Shown here one piece after another: positions 43,895-50,579 of a stretch of 50,579 bases of DNA. Positions within the stretch are counted from its first letter, which is position 1; the number at the start of each line of letters is the position of its first letter. The position numbers were made by a program, and so were the translations under genes. The notes under the pieces are model-generated. The model saw only the letters and a list, made by a program, of their open reading frames with translations. It did no database searches and was not told the origin of the DNA. Location of the stretch: assembly GCA_032250895.1 (NCBI GenBank), contig JAVVEZ010000015.1:1-50579 (forward strand), given 5' to 3'. The DNA is from JAVVEZ01 sp032250895. Its GTDB lineage: Bacteria; Pseudomonadota; Gammaproteobacteria; Pseudomonadales; Pseudohongiellaceae.

Positions 43895-44678
43895 CGCTGG
43901 CTGATTGCCGGTAAAGTTTCACTTCCTGAGAGTCCGCAAAACGCGCTTCCAGGGTCTCGCCATATTCTTGCAGCAGGCGTTCATTGCCCAGGGCTTTGTA
44001 CAGCTGTATGCCAATCCACAGGCTCCTGGCCGAGGGCGCCACATTCAGATACTGACTGACCGTGAGAAAATTCTGATAGTAGGCCCGGGCCTGTACCACA
44101 TTTTCCTTTTGCAGGTTGATGTCCGTCAGTTCAAGACTGGAGCGCGGCAGATTGCCATTCAACTGCAAGGCACGATTGAAAGCATTTTCGGCATCGTCCC
44201 TGCGCTCCAGACGCAGTGCGCTCAGCCCCATATTTTCAAAAGCCTGGGGGCGTGCTGCATAGGCAGTGTCCTGCACCACGATCGCAAGCTGTTCATAGGC
44301 ATCCTGAAAACGGCGGCTGGCAAAAAGAAAGGCCGCAAAATTGTTTCTGGCCTGGGAATTCCCGGCATCCAGGCGGAGTGCCCGCCGAAAATTCTGCTCG
44401 GCCAGTGTCGCCTCCCCCTCCCGGGCATACACCAGGCCCCAGATCCCGAAGGCCTCGCTGTTATTGGCATCGATGGCAATGGCGTTGTTGAGGTGGCGTT
44501 TGGCATTGACCAGATCCCCCTGTTCCAGATAACCCGCACTCAGGCGCAGATAATCCTGCAATGCGCGCTCCTCGGACACGTCGGCATTGAAGCCTCCGGT
44601 GGACGTCGTGACACAGGCCGTCAGCAGCAAGCCGCCCAGCATGGGTGCCAATGCCTGTAGTACCGTTTTGCCTGTCAC
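43887..44678 (-). CDS. pilW: type IV pilus biogenesis/stability lipoprotein PilW (PilF)
   Basis: The product has 263 residues. The start is GTG with GGAGA 8 bases upstream. A lipobox LLTAC gives a lipidated C22. The body is a set of TPR repeats (LRLSAGYLEQGDLVNAKRHLNNAIAIDANN, IWGLVYAREGEATLAEQNFRRALRLDAGN, and others). The protein assembles PilQ secretin in the outer membrane. Its position between rlmN and rodZ is conserved. No other pilus gene is in this window. Confidence 0.94.
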   Translation of the reverse strand: MTGKTVLQALAPMLGGLLLTACVTTSTGGFNADVSEERALQDYLRLSAGYLEQGDLVNAKRHLNNAIAIDANNSEAFGIWGLVYAREGEATLAEQNFRRALRLDAGNSQARNNFAAFLFASRRFQDAYEQLAIVVQDTAYAARPQAFENMGLSALRLERRDDAENAFNRALQLNGNLPRSSLELTDINLQKENVVQARAYYQNFLTVSQYLNVAPSARSLWIGIQLYKALGNERLLQEYGETLEARFADSQEVKLYRQSASDE

Positions 44679-44705
44679 TGCTTTCTCCGGATGATACGAA
44701 AGTCA

Positions 44706-45908
44706 CTACTCAAGATTTAGAGCCTGTATGGGCTGGACTTGTTCCCGCAGGGCCAGATAGCGCGCATTGCGCCGGGTCATGTCGTTCACCTGGCCCACGA
44801 GCTGGCCGCACGCCGCTCCGATCTCATCGCCCCGGGTGGTACGGATCGTGACCACATAACCGGCATCCTGGAGTATCCCACGGAAATTATTGATGGCCGA
44901 ATTGCTGGATCTGCGATACTCCGAGCCCGCAAAGGGATTGAAGGGAATCAGGTTGATCTTGCAGGGTACCGTTTTCAATAAAACGGCAAGTTCTCTGGCG
45001 TGCTGGCGGTGATCATTGACACCGGCTATCAGAATATATTCGATCGTGACCACCCGTTTGTCCGCCAGGGACTCCAGATAGCCATTGACGCTGTCCAGCA
45101 GCTCCCGGATGGGATACTTCCTGTTGATCGGAACGATCTGGCTGCGCAGTTCATCGTTGGGGGCATGCAGGGAAAGCGCCAGCGAGACATCGGTATGCTG
45201 ATGCAGCTTGCGGATGGCGGGCACCACTCCCGACGTACTGATGGTGACCCGGCGCTTGGAAAGCCCATAACAGTTGTCTTCCATCATCAGGCTGGTGGCA
45301 GCAATGACATTATCGAAATTGAGCAGCGGCTCGCCCATCCCCATCATCACCACATTGGTCACCGGACGCCGCTCCTTGCTTCCCTCCCAGCCCAACTCCT
45401 TGTTGGCCAGCCAGACCTGAGCAATGATCTCGGCAGCCGTCAGATCGCTGTTGAAGCCTTGTTTGCCGGTAGCGCAGAAACTGCAATCGAGGCTGCAACC
45501 GGCCTGCGATGATACACACAGGGTACCCCTGTCGGCCTCCGGGATGAAAACCATTTCCACACTGCTGCCACTGGCGACCTCCACGATCCACTTGTGACAA
45601 CCGTCACTGGCACTGAAGCTGGAGCGGATGGCGGGCAGGCGAATCTCGGCCTGTGCCTTCAGGGTTTCCCGCAGGCTCTTGCTGATATTGCTCCACTGAT
45701 CGATGTCCAGCACGCCCTGCTGATGAATCCATTTCAGGATCTGCACCGCACGGAAGGGCTTCTCTCCAAGTCCCTGGAGAAAGACTTCCAGCTGGGGCCG
45801 GCTCAAACCAAGCAGATTGGTTCTGGCTGAGGGCTCATTGCCGGCTTGATGGGTGCTGGATGGAGCTGTCATGGCTGGGACACTCTGCAGGCCTGTGGCT
45901 GTCACCAT
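44706..45908 (-). CDS. rlmN: dual-specificity 23S rRNA/tRNA adenine-C2 methyltransferase RlmN
   Basis: The product has up to 400 residues. The start at 45908 follows the ndk stop closely, and MTAPSST 12 codons later is an alternative nearer the usual length. The radical SAM cluster motif is CSLDCSFCATGKQGFN, a C-x3-C-x2-C pattern. MGMGEPLLNFDNV and SLALSLHAPNDELRS are typical. The second catalytic Cys lies in GDEIGAACGQL near the C-terminus. It methylates A2503 of 23S rRNA and A37 of tRNAs. It needs a [4Fe-4S] cluster, which is of interest because the local isc genes are incomplete. Confidence 0.96.
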   Translation of the reverse strand: MVTATGLQSVPAMTAPSSTHQAGNEPSARTNLLGLSRPQLEVFLQGLGEKPFRAVQILKWIHQQGVLDIDQWSNISKSLRETLKAQAEIRLPAIRSSFSASDGCHKWIVEVASGSSVEMVFIPEADRGTLCVSSQAGCSLDCSFCATGKQGFNSDLTAAEIIAQVWLANKELGWEGSKERRPVTNVVMMGMGEPLLNFDNVIAATSLMMEDNCYGLSKRRVTISTSGVVPAIRKLHQHTDVSLALSLHAPNDELRSQIVPINRKYPIRELLDSVNGYLESLADKRVVTIEYILIAGVNDHRQHARELAVLLKTVPCKINLIPFNPFAGSEYRRSSNSAINNFRGILQDAGYVVTIRTTRGDEIGAACGQLVGQVNDMTRRNARYLALREQVQPIQALNLE

Positions 45909-45911
45909 CGT

Positions 45912-46340
45912 TTAGCTGCGCGGACAGATTTCCAGATCCGCGAAGAAATAGCTGATTTCCCTCGCCGCTGATGCCGGCGAATCGGAACCATGCACCGCAT
46001 TGGCATCGATGGACTTGGCGAAATCCGCCCGAATCGTTCCCGCTGCGGCCTTGGCCGGATCGGTCGCGCCCATCAGCTCACGGTTTCTGGCAATCGCATT
46101 ATCACCTTCCAGAACCTGAACGAGCACCGGTCCCGACGTCATGAACTCGACCAGATCACCGAAAAAACCCCGTTCCCTATGCTCTGCATAGAAACCACCG
46201 GCAGTGGCTTCGGTCAGTTGTATCATTCTGGTGGCAACGACTGTCAGACCGCCGTCCTCAAACCGGCTGATGATTTTACCGATGACATTTTTGCCTACCG
46301 CATCAGGTTTGATAATGGATAAAGTACGTTCTACGGACAT
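45912..46340 (-). CDS. ndk: nucleoside diphosphate kinase
   Basis: The product has 142 residues from MSVERTLSIIKPDAVGKN, with GGAG 8 bases upstream; a longer frame to 46379 is not supported. The catalytic His is in NAVHGSDSPASAAREI. The kinase balances NTP pools using ATP. It lies 96 bases after iscS. In Pseudomonas the iscUA-hscBA-fdx-iscX genes occupy this gap. Confidence 0.97.
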   Translation of the reverse strand: MSVERTLSIIKPDAVGKNVIGKIISRFEDGGLTVVATRMIQLTEATAGGFYAEHRERGFFGDLVEFMTSGPVLVQVLEGDNAIARNRELMGATDPAKAAAGTIRADFAKSIDANAVHGSDSPASAAREISYFFADLEICPRS

Positions 46341-46436
46341 CTCAAGCTCCAGCAATGGGTTTAAAACAAGACCGCGCATTGTACGCGCATTTGCTGGAAT
46401 TTTATACGGTTTTTTAGCGGACAGGGGGGGCTGTAC

Positions 46437-47651
46437 TCATGGCGCGGCGCGCGACACCGTGCCGATATCCACTCCGTCCTTGAACATGGCCCATAGAGGC
46501 GAGAGCGCTCTGAGCCGGGTGACCGCATCCTTTATCCTGTTCAACGCAAAATCGATCTCCTGTTCGGTCGTGAAGCGGCCAATCGAAACCCGCAGTGAAC
46601 TATGTGCCAACTCATCATTCAGGCCCAGTGCTCTGAGCACGTAAGACGGCTCAAGACTCGCCGAGGTACAGGCTGAACCGGAAGAAAGCGCCAGGTCTTT
46701 CAAGGCCATGATCAGGGACTCGCCCTCAACAAAACTGAAACTGACATTGAGGTTGCCGGGGATGCGGTTTTCAAGATCGCCGTTGACATAGACCTCCTCC
46801 ATGTCCTCAAAGCCTTTCAGGAGACGGGTTCTGAGTGCCAGCAGACGCTGACCTTCTGCATGCATTTCGGCCTTGGCAATTCGGCAGGCTTCCCCCATAC
46901 CGACAATCTGATGGGTTGCCAGGGTGCCCGAGCGCATGCCGCGTTCATGCCCTCCCCCATGCATCTGAGCTTCCAGCTGAACTCTGGGTTTACGGCATAC
47001 ATAGAGAGCACCAATGCCTTTCGGACCATACATTTTGTGCGCAGAAAAAGACATCAGATCCACCTTCATCTGCTGTAGATCAATGTCTATCTTGCCGGCA
47101 CTCTGGGCGGCATCGACATGAAAAATCACCTTCTTTTCACGGGTGATGTCAGCGATGGCGGCGATATCATTGATCACCCCGATTTCGTTGTTGGCGTGCA
47201 TCAGAGAGACCACAATGGTGTCTTCCCTGATGGCAGCCGCCACTGCCTGAGGCGTAATCAGACCCTTGGCATCGGGATCAAGATAGCTTACATCGAAACC
47301 TTCACGCTCCAGTTGCCGGCAGCTGTCCAGCACGGCCTTGTGCTCGATCCTGGATGTGATGATGTGCCTGCCACGGTCCTGATAAAAATGGGCCGCGCCC
47401 TTGATGGCCAGATTGTCGGACTCGGTGGCCCCCGACGTCCAGACAATTTCACGGGCATCACAATTGACCAGGTCTGCCACCTGCTGTCGTGCGTTTTCGA
47501 CGGCTTCCTCCGCCTTCCAGCCGAACAGGTGGGAACGGGACGCAGGATTGCCGAAATTGCCTTCCAGCGACAGGCAATCCATCATGGCTTCCACTACACG
47601 CGGGTCGACCGGAGTCGTCGCCGAGTAATCCAGATAAATGGGTAACTGCAT
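46437..47651 (-). CDS. iscS: cysteine desulfurase IscS
   Basis: The product has 404 residues, the IscS size. GGAGATTTGA precedes the ATG. The PLP lysine lies in DLMSFSAHKMYGPKGIGALYV, and the active-site Cys in ALSSGSACTSASLEPSYVLRAL. The GGGHERGMRSGTL loop is canonical. The C-terminus reads FKDGVDIGTVSRAAP. In E. coli and most relatives the end is DLNSIEWAHH, a tail involved in IscU contact, so this tail is unusual. It delivers sulfur for Fe-S clusters, tRNA thiolation and cofactors. iscU does not follow. Confidence 0.96.
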   Translation of the reverse strand: MQLPIYLDYSATTPVDPRVVEAMMDCLSLEGNFGNPASRSHLFGWKAEEAVENARQQVADLVNCDAREIVWTSGATESDNLAIKGAAHFYQDRGRHIITSRIEHKAVLDSCRQLEREGFDVSYLDPDAKGLITPQAVAAAIREDTIVVSLMHANNEIGVINDIAAIADITREKKVIFHVDAAQSAGKIDIDLQQMKVDLMSFSAHKMYGPKGIGALYVCRKPRVQLEAQMHGGGHERGMRSGTLATHQIVGMGEACRIAKAEMHAEGQRLLALRTRLLKGFEDMEEVYVNGDLENRIPGNLNVSFSFVEGESLIMALKDLALSSGSACTSASLEPSYVLRALGLNDELAHSSLRVSIGRFTTEQEIDFALNRIKDAVTRLRALSPLWAMFKDGVDIGTVSRAAP

Positions 47652-47762
47652 TCAAATCTCCAATCCGCACTGATCCTGAACATCGCCTGCTGCCGCGGCG
47701 CCGCCCTGGCCGTCATGCCGCTTTCCCGGAGACGAGCGCATCCGCCTGTCGGGCGGAGGGCC

Positions 47763-48260
47763 TCATAATCCCCCGGGATCAGCTTTTACCTGTTTCAACT
47801 TGAGCTGTGTGCCGAGACGCTGATAACGCTCATTCTGGTCGCGGGCAATCATGCTGACTTCCCGTTTTGATACCAGGTCAGCCAGACTGATGCTGCTGAG
47901 AAAACTGTGTATCTGCTCGCTCAGGTCTTCCCAGAGATGGTGGGTCAGACAGATCACACCATTCTGACAGTCGCCCTTGCCCTGACACTTGGTACTGTCC
48001 ATGGACTCGCTGACGGCCGCGATGATGTCGGCCACATAAATATCGCTTTCCGCCCGCGCCAGACAATAACCTCCACCGGGGCCACGGACACTGCTGACCA
48101 GCTTTCGGCTCCGCAACTTGGCAAACAACTGCTCAAGATAAGACAGGGAAATATCCTGGCGCAACGCGATATCATTCAGACTGACCGGGCCTTCGCTGGC
48201 ATGGATACTTAAATCCAGCATGGCCGTAACCGCATATCGACCCTTCGTTGTCAGCCGCAT
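47763..48260 (-). CDS. iscR: Fe-S cluster-responsive regulator IscR
   Basis: The product has 165 residues. The Rrf2 winged helix opens MRLTTKGRYAVTAMLDLSIHA and includes ISLSYLEQLFAKLRSRKLVSSVRGPGGGYCLAR. Cluster ligands are in CQGKGDCQNGVICLTHHLWEDL, a C-x5-C-x5-C-x2-H pattern identical in spacing to E. coli IscR (C92, C98, C104, H107). With its [2Fe-2S] cluster it represses its own promoter at type 1 sites; one is present at 48307-48331. It lies 111 bases upstream of iscS. Confidence 0.96.
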   Translation of the reverse strand: MRLTTKGRYAVTAMLDLSIHASEGPVSLNDIALRQDISLSYLEQLFAKLRSRKLVSSVRGPGGGYCLARAESDIYVADIIAAVSESMDSTKCQGKGDCQNGVICLTHHLWEDLSEQIHSFLSSISLADLVSKREVSMIARDQNERYQRLGTQLKLKQVKADPGGL

Positions 48261-48298
48261 AAGGCCTCTTGATTCTGCAAATGTTTCAGACGGGCGCC

Positions 48299-48331
48299 AT
48301 TATCCAATAACCAAGTAAAATGGTCAACTAT
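48299..48331 (-). promoter_or_regulatory. iscR promoter with IscR type 1 site
   Basis: On the minus strand TTGACC (48327-48322), a 17-base spacer and GATAAT (48304-48299) form a good sigma-70 promoter. The 25-base stretch 48331-48307 begins ATAGTTGACC and ends ACTTGGTTAT. It matches the IscR type 1 consensus ATASYYGACTRWWWYAGTCR(RSTAT) at most positions and covers the -35. This predicts repression by holo-IscR. Confidence 0.85.
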
Positions 48332-48348
48332 TGTGGGGATCTCACCCA

Positions 48349-48510
48349 GGAGTCTGCGCCGTAGAAACTAATCGGCCTGCGACTTCCCCACATTAGTCCA
48401 TTTTCCCGATCCTCCTCGTTACATAGTCACCACTATGCGCCTCGGACGATCGAAAAAATGGCCTCAATGTGGAAAACCCTCGGCTCGATCCTTTCTACGG
48501 CGCAGGCTCC
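48349..48510. repeat. 162-base near-perfect hairpin (MITE-like or structured RNA)
   Basis: The outer arms at 48349-48367 and 48492-48510 match at 18 of 19 positions (GCGCCGTAGAAA core). Inner segments around CCACATTAG/CAATGTGG pair imperfectly. The centre is CATAGT-CACC-ACTATG at 48422-48437. All are symmetric about 48429.5. It lies between the iscR promoter and the serine hydrolase gene. No protein is apparent in 48332-48672. Confidence 0.75.
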
Positions 48511-48672
48511 TAGCCAGCGTCCCCTATCGGAACAGGGGCAAATCCTGCTGCCACCACAGTTTAACCAGTTTTTCCTTTTCTTCTGCAAGCTATTTGTTTT
48601 GGTTGACAAAAAAAGGAGCCGTGGTTTACCTTCGGGCGCAGATAAAAATAACGAATATAAGGAAAACCTGTT

Positions 48673-49920
48673 TTGCTGTCGATGTCATTGCGATCCCGAT
48701 CTGATCTTGCGGGTGGAATCTGCTCCGTCAACACCCTTCTTGTCGTCGTCCTGATGGCAATGTCAAGCTCCGCGGCATTCGCCCAGAACGCCATCAGCGG
48801 CCAGGTGCTGCGGCCCGGCACGTCCAATGACATGCCTCGCATACGTGCCGAATTCCAGGACTTTCTGGATCACAACCTGCTGGCTCTGAGTCCGGGCATG
48901 GCCGTTGCCATCGTGGATATCAGGGGGCCATCCTATATCAATACCTCCGGTGTCAGAACCCTGGGCAAGTCGGAGCCCATCAATGCCCATACCACGTTCC
49001 GGCTGGCCTCTCTGTCCAAAGCCTTTGCCTCGGCCACCACTGGCGTACTGGTAAAAGAGGGCAAACTGGGCTGGGACAGCAAACTTTCCCATTATCTTCC
49101 CAACATCAACTTCAAGGATCCACTCAGGCAACAGCAGATTTCCATTCGCAACATCCTGAGCAACAGCACCGGATTGTTTCCCCATGCCTATACCAACATG
49201 CTTGAAGATGATGTGCCCTATGAAAAAATACTGCCATTGTTCAAAAAAGTCGATTTCGTTTGCGACCCGGGCAGTTGCTATACCTACCAGAATGTAGCCT
49301 ACAGCTTTATCGGGGATGTCTTGCAGGAGGTCAGCGGCAAGCAGTACTCCCAACTCGTTCAGGAAAAGATCTTCAGCCCTCTGCAGATGAACGATGCCTC
49401 CCTGAGTCGCGAAGCATTTGTCACCAACAGCAATCACGCCAGCCCCCATGAACGTCGCCAACGGCATCTGCGGGCAACCCCGGTCAAGCAGAGCTATTAT
49501 TCCGTAGCGCCTGCCGCCGGCGTCAATGCCAGCATCAGCGACATGGAGCAGTGGTTGCAGGCCCTGTTGGGAAAAAAACCCGAGGTGCTGCCGCAGGATC
49601 TGCTCTCGGCCTTGTTTACCAGCCAGGCCACAGTGAAGGATCGCGGCTTTTACCGGGGGCAATGGCGCAATGTCAGAAGCGCCGGTTACGGCATGGGCTG
49701 GCGCGTGTTTGACTATGCCGGCACCCAGGTGATTTATCACGCCGGCTGGGTTCAGGGTTACCACGCTGAAATCGTCCTGATCCCGTCCCGGGGACTGGGC
49801 ATGGCGCTGCTGATGAATTCTGATCACACGGCTGGCATCGCCGCCGTGCCCCGCTTCCTGGACATCAGCCTGGGGCTGGACCACAGCCTGAGCCTGGTTT
49901 CAGAGCCAGCAAACCACTGA
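48673..49920 (+). CDS. secreted serine hydrolase of the beta-lactamase (class C-like) superfamily
   Basis: The product has 415 residues if the TTG at 48673 is used, with AAGGA about 9 bases upstream; the ATG at 48682 (MSLRSRSDLAGG) is the alternative. A signal peptide ends AAFAQNA. The S-x-x-K motif is RLASLSKAFASATTGVL near 114. The Y-x-N motif is YTYQNVAYSF near 200, between a possible disulfide pair (VCDPGSC). The third motif is YHAGWVQGY (H-x-G in place of KTG) near 358. Such proteins include esterases, D-aminopeptidases and AmpC relatives. The H-x-G form points to an esterase or peptidase rather than a lactamase. It is on the plus strand between iscR and trmJ, which are neighbours on one strand in Pseudomonas apart from cysE. 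Confidence 0.88.
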   Translation: MLSMSLRSRSDLAGGICSVNTLLVVVLMAMSSSAAFAQNAISGQVLRPGTSNDMPRIRAEFQDFLDHNLLALSPGMAVAIVDIRGPSYINTSGVRTLGKSEPINAHTTFRLASLSKAFASATTGVLVKEGKLGWDSKLSHYLPNINFKDPLRQQQISIRNILSNSTGLFPHAYTNMLEDDVPYEKILPLFKKVDFVCDPGSCYTYQNVAYSFIGDVLQEVSGKQYSQLVQEKIFSPLQMNDASLSREAFVTNSNHASPHERRQRHLRATPVKQSYYSVAPAAGVNASISDMEQWLQALLGKKPEVLPQDLLSALFTSQATVKDRGFYRGQWRNVRSAGYGMGWRVFDYAGTQVIYHAGWVQGYHAEIVLIPSRGLGMALLMNSDHTAGIAAVPRFLDISLGLDHSLSLVSEPANH

Positions 49921-50021
49921 TTGCTCAGGAACCCATCATTCCCGTACAGACGCTCTGCTGCCCGTAATGATCCTGGTCATGTCCCGGCACGCTGTGGCAT
50001 AGTCTCACACGGTTCCTGCCC

Positions 50022-50579
50022 TCAGGACTTCCCCGCTTTGTCGACAGCCTGTTCCGTGGCACTGAGTATCCCCCTGAGAATATTGATTTCCATCTTGTCG
50101 GGGCGAATCCGTCCATACAGGCGCCGCAACCTGGCCATCAGCTTTCTGGGATTGTCCGGATCATGAAAGTTCAAACGGATCAGCACCCGCTCCATATGCA
50201 CCAGGAAACCCTCCAACTGCTCCGCAGTCGCCAGCTCCTGATCCCAATCCGCTTCCAGCAAGTGATCCCCGGCTTGCCCCTCCTCACCCGGCACTGCCGC
50301 CTGGGTCGCTCCGGCGGCGATAGAGGCCTTGTAAATTTCATAGCAAAGTACCATGACCGCCGCCCCCAGATTCAGGGAACTGTAGTCAGGGTTGGCCGGG
50401 ATCTGGACGTGATAATTGCACAACTGCAACTCCTCGTTGGATAAACCGCGATCTTCCCGGCCGAAGACCAGGGCCACCTCATTCAAGACCATTTCCTGCA
50501 CGATCCTGCCGGCACAAACCTCCGGCATCAGCACCGGCCAGGGAATGCTGCGCGAGCGGGCACTGGTGCCGATGACCAG
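50022..50579 (-). CDS. trmJ: tRNA (cytidine/uridine-2'-O-)-methyltransferase TrmJ, 5' end outside the window
   Basis: The visible 185 residues run from LVIGTSARSRSIPWPVL to the stop. The SPOUT methyltransferase signature is present: ALVFGREDRGLSNEELQLCNYHVQIPANPDYSSLNLGAAVMVLCYEIY, which holds the SAM-binding trefoil knot. The C-terminal extension is helical. TrmJ methylates position 32 of tRNAs. About 60 N-terminal residues are missing because the window ends. In Pseudomonas the gene lies next to cysE-iscR, and here a serine hydrolase gene intervenes. Confidence 0.95.
   Translation of the reverse strand: MVIGTSARSRSIPWPVLMPEVCAGRIVQEMVLNEVALVFGREDRGLSNEELQLCNYHVQIPANPDYSSLNLGAAVMVLCYEIYKASIAAGATQAAVPGEEGQAGDHLLEADWDQELATAEQLEGFLVHMERVLIRLNFHDPDNPRKLMARLRRLYGRIRPDKMEINILRGILSATEQAVDKAGKS

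Noticed and set aside
48435..48754. Short plus-strand open frames before the serine hydrolase
   Set aside because: They run through the hairpin and into the signal-peptide region in other frames, without ribosome sites.

Overview
The window comes from a GC-rich gammaproteobacterium. The evidence is the gene order trmJ ... iscR-iscS-ndk-rlmN-pilW-rodZ-hisS-yfgM-bamB-der, which is the chromosomal order known from Pseudomonas and relatives, followed by xseA, an M23 peptidase and ppk. Large TonB-dependent receptors with plugs starting near TGSRI(R/T)RSG, and DUF6152 proteins, fit an aerobic heterotroph that takes up large or hydrophobic substrates. I cannot name the genus. No tRNA, rRNA, CRISPR array, insertion sequence or prophage was seen.

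Layout. (1) About 0-11 kb: a four-gene minus-strand operon of secreted proteins (one lipocalin-like, one DUF6152 fusion, and the same two domains as separate genes), two divergent TonB-dependent receptors and an IclR regulator. Four sites of the form TTTCG-N5-CGAA lie between the receptors and resemble operators of the PcaU/PcaR branch of the IclR family. (2) About 11-23.5 kb: a redox and stress signalling island. It holds a PfkB kinase, an unknown protein, a host-attachment (PF10116) protein, a CheB-CheR-PAS-kinase-receiver hybrid, a FixJ regulator, a 101-residue protein that is only a histidine-kinase DHp domain, an FNR with all four cluster cysteines, a CBS-pair protein, and an hsp20-lon pair. 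TTGAC-N4-GTCAA type FNR boxes sit before the host-attachment gene, the CBS gene and hsp20-lon. Two are at standard distances from plausible -10 elements. (3) About 23.5-32 kb: a vanadium-haloperoxidase-like protein, a third TonB receptor and a large FG-GAP/ASPIC-UnbV (CRTAC1-like) secreted protein. (4) About 32-37 kb: xseA, M23 peptidase, a methyltransferase and ppk. (5) About 37-50.6 kb: a class I glutamine amidotransferase, then the conserved der-to-iscR block and trmJ, which runs off the window, with a serine hydrolase gene between iscR and trmJ.

How the parts work together. In the signalling island the hybrid kinase, the DHp-only protein and FixJ share one operon. They could form a His-Asp-His-Asp relay in which the DHp protein does the job Spo0B or ChpT does elsewhere. 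FixJ may then act on the divergent fnr gene, and FNR on the stress genes around it, as in FixL-FixJ-FixK cascades. This is inference. In the conserved block, iscU-iscA-hscB-hscA-fdx-iscX are absent between iscS and ndk, ispG is absent between rodZ and hisS, and cysE is absent beside iscR. The IscS C-terminal tail has also lost its usual ending. iscR itself keeps its Fe-S ligands and a textbook type 1 autoregulatory site.
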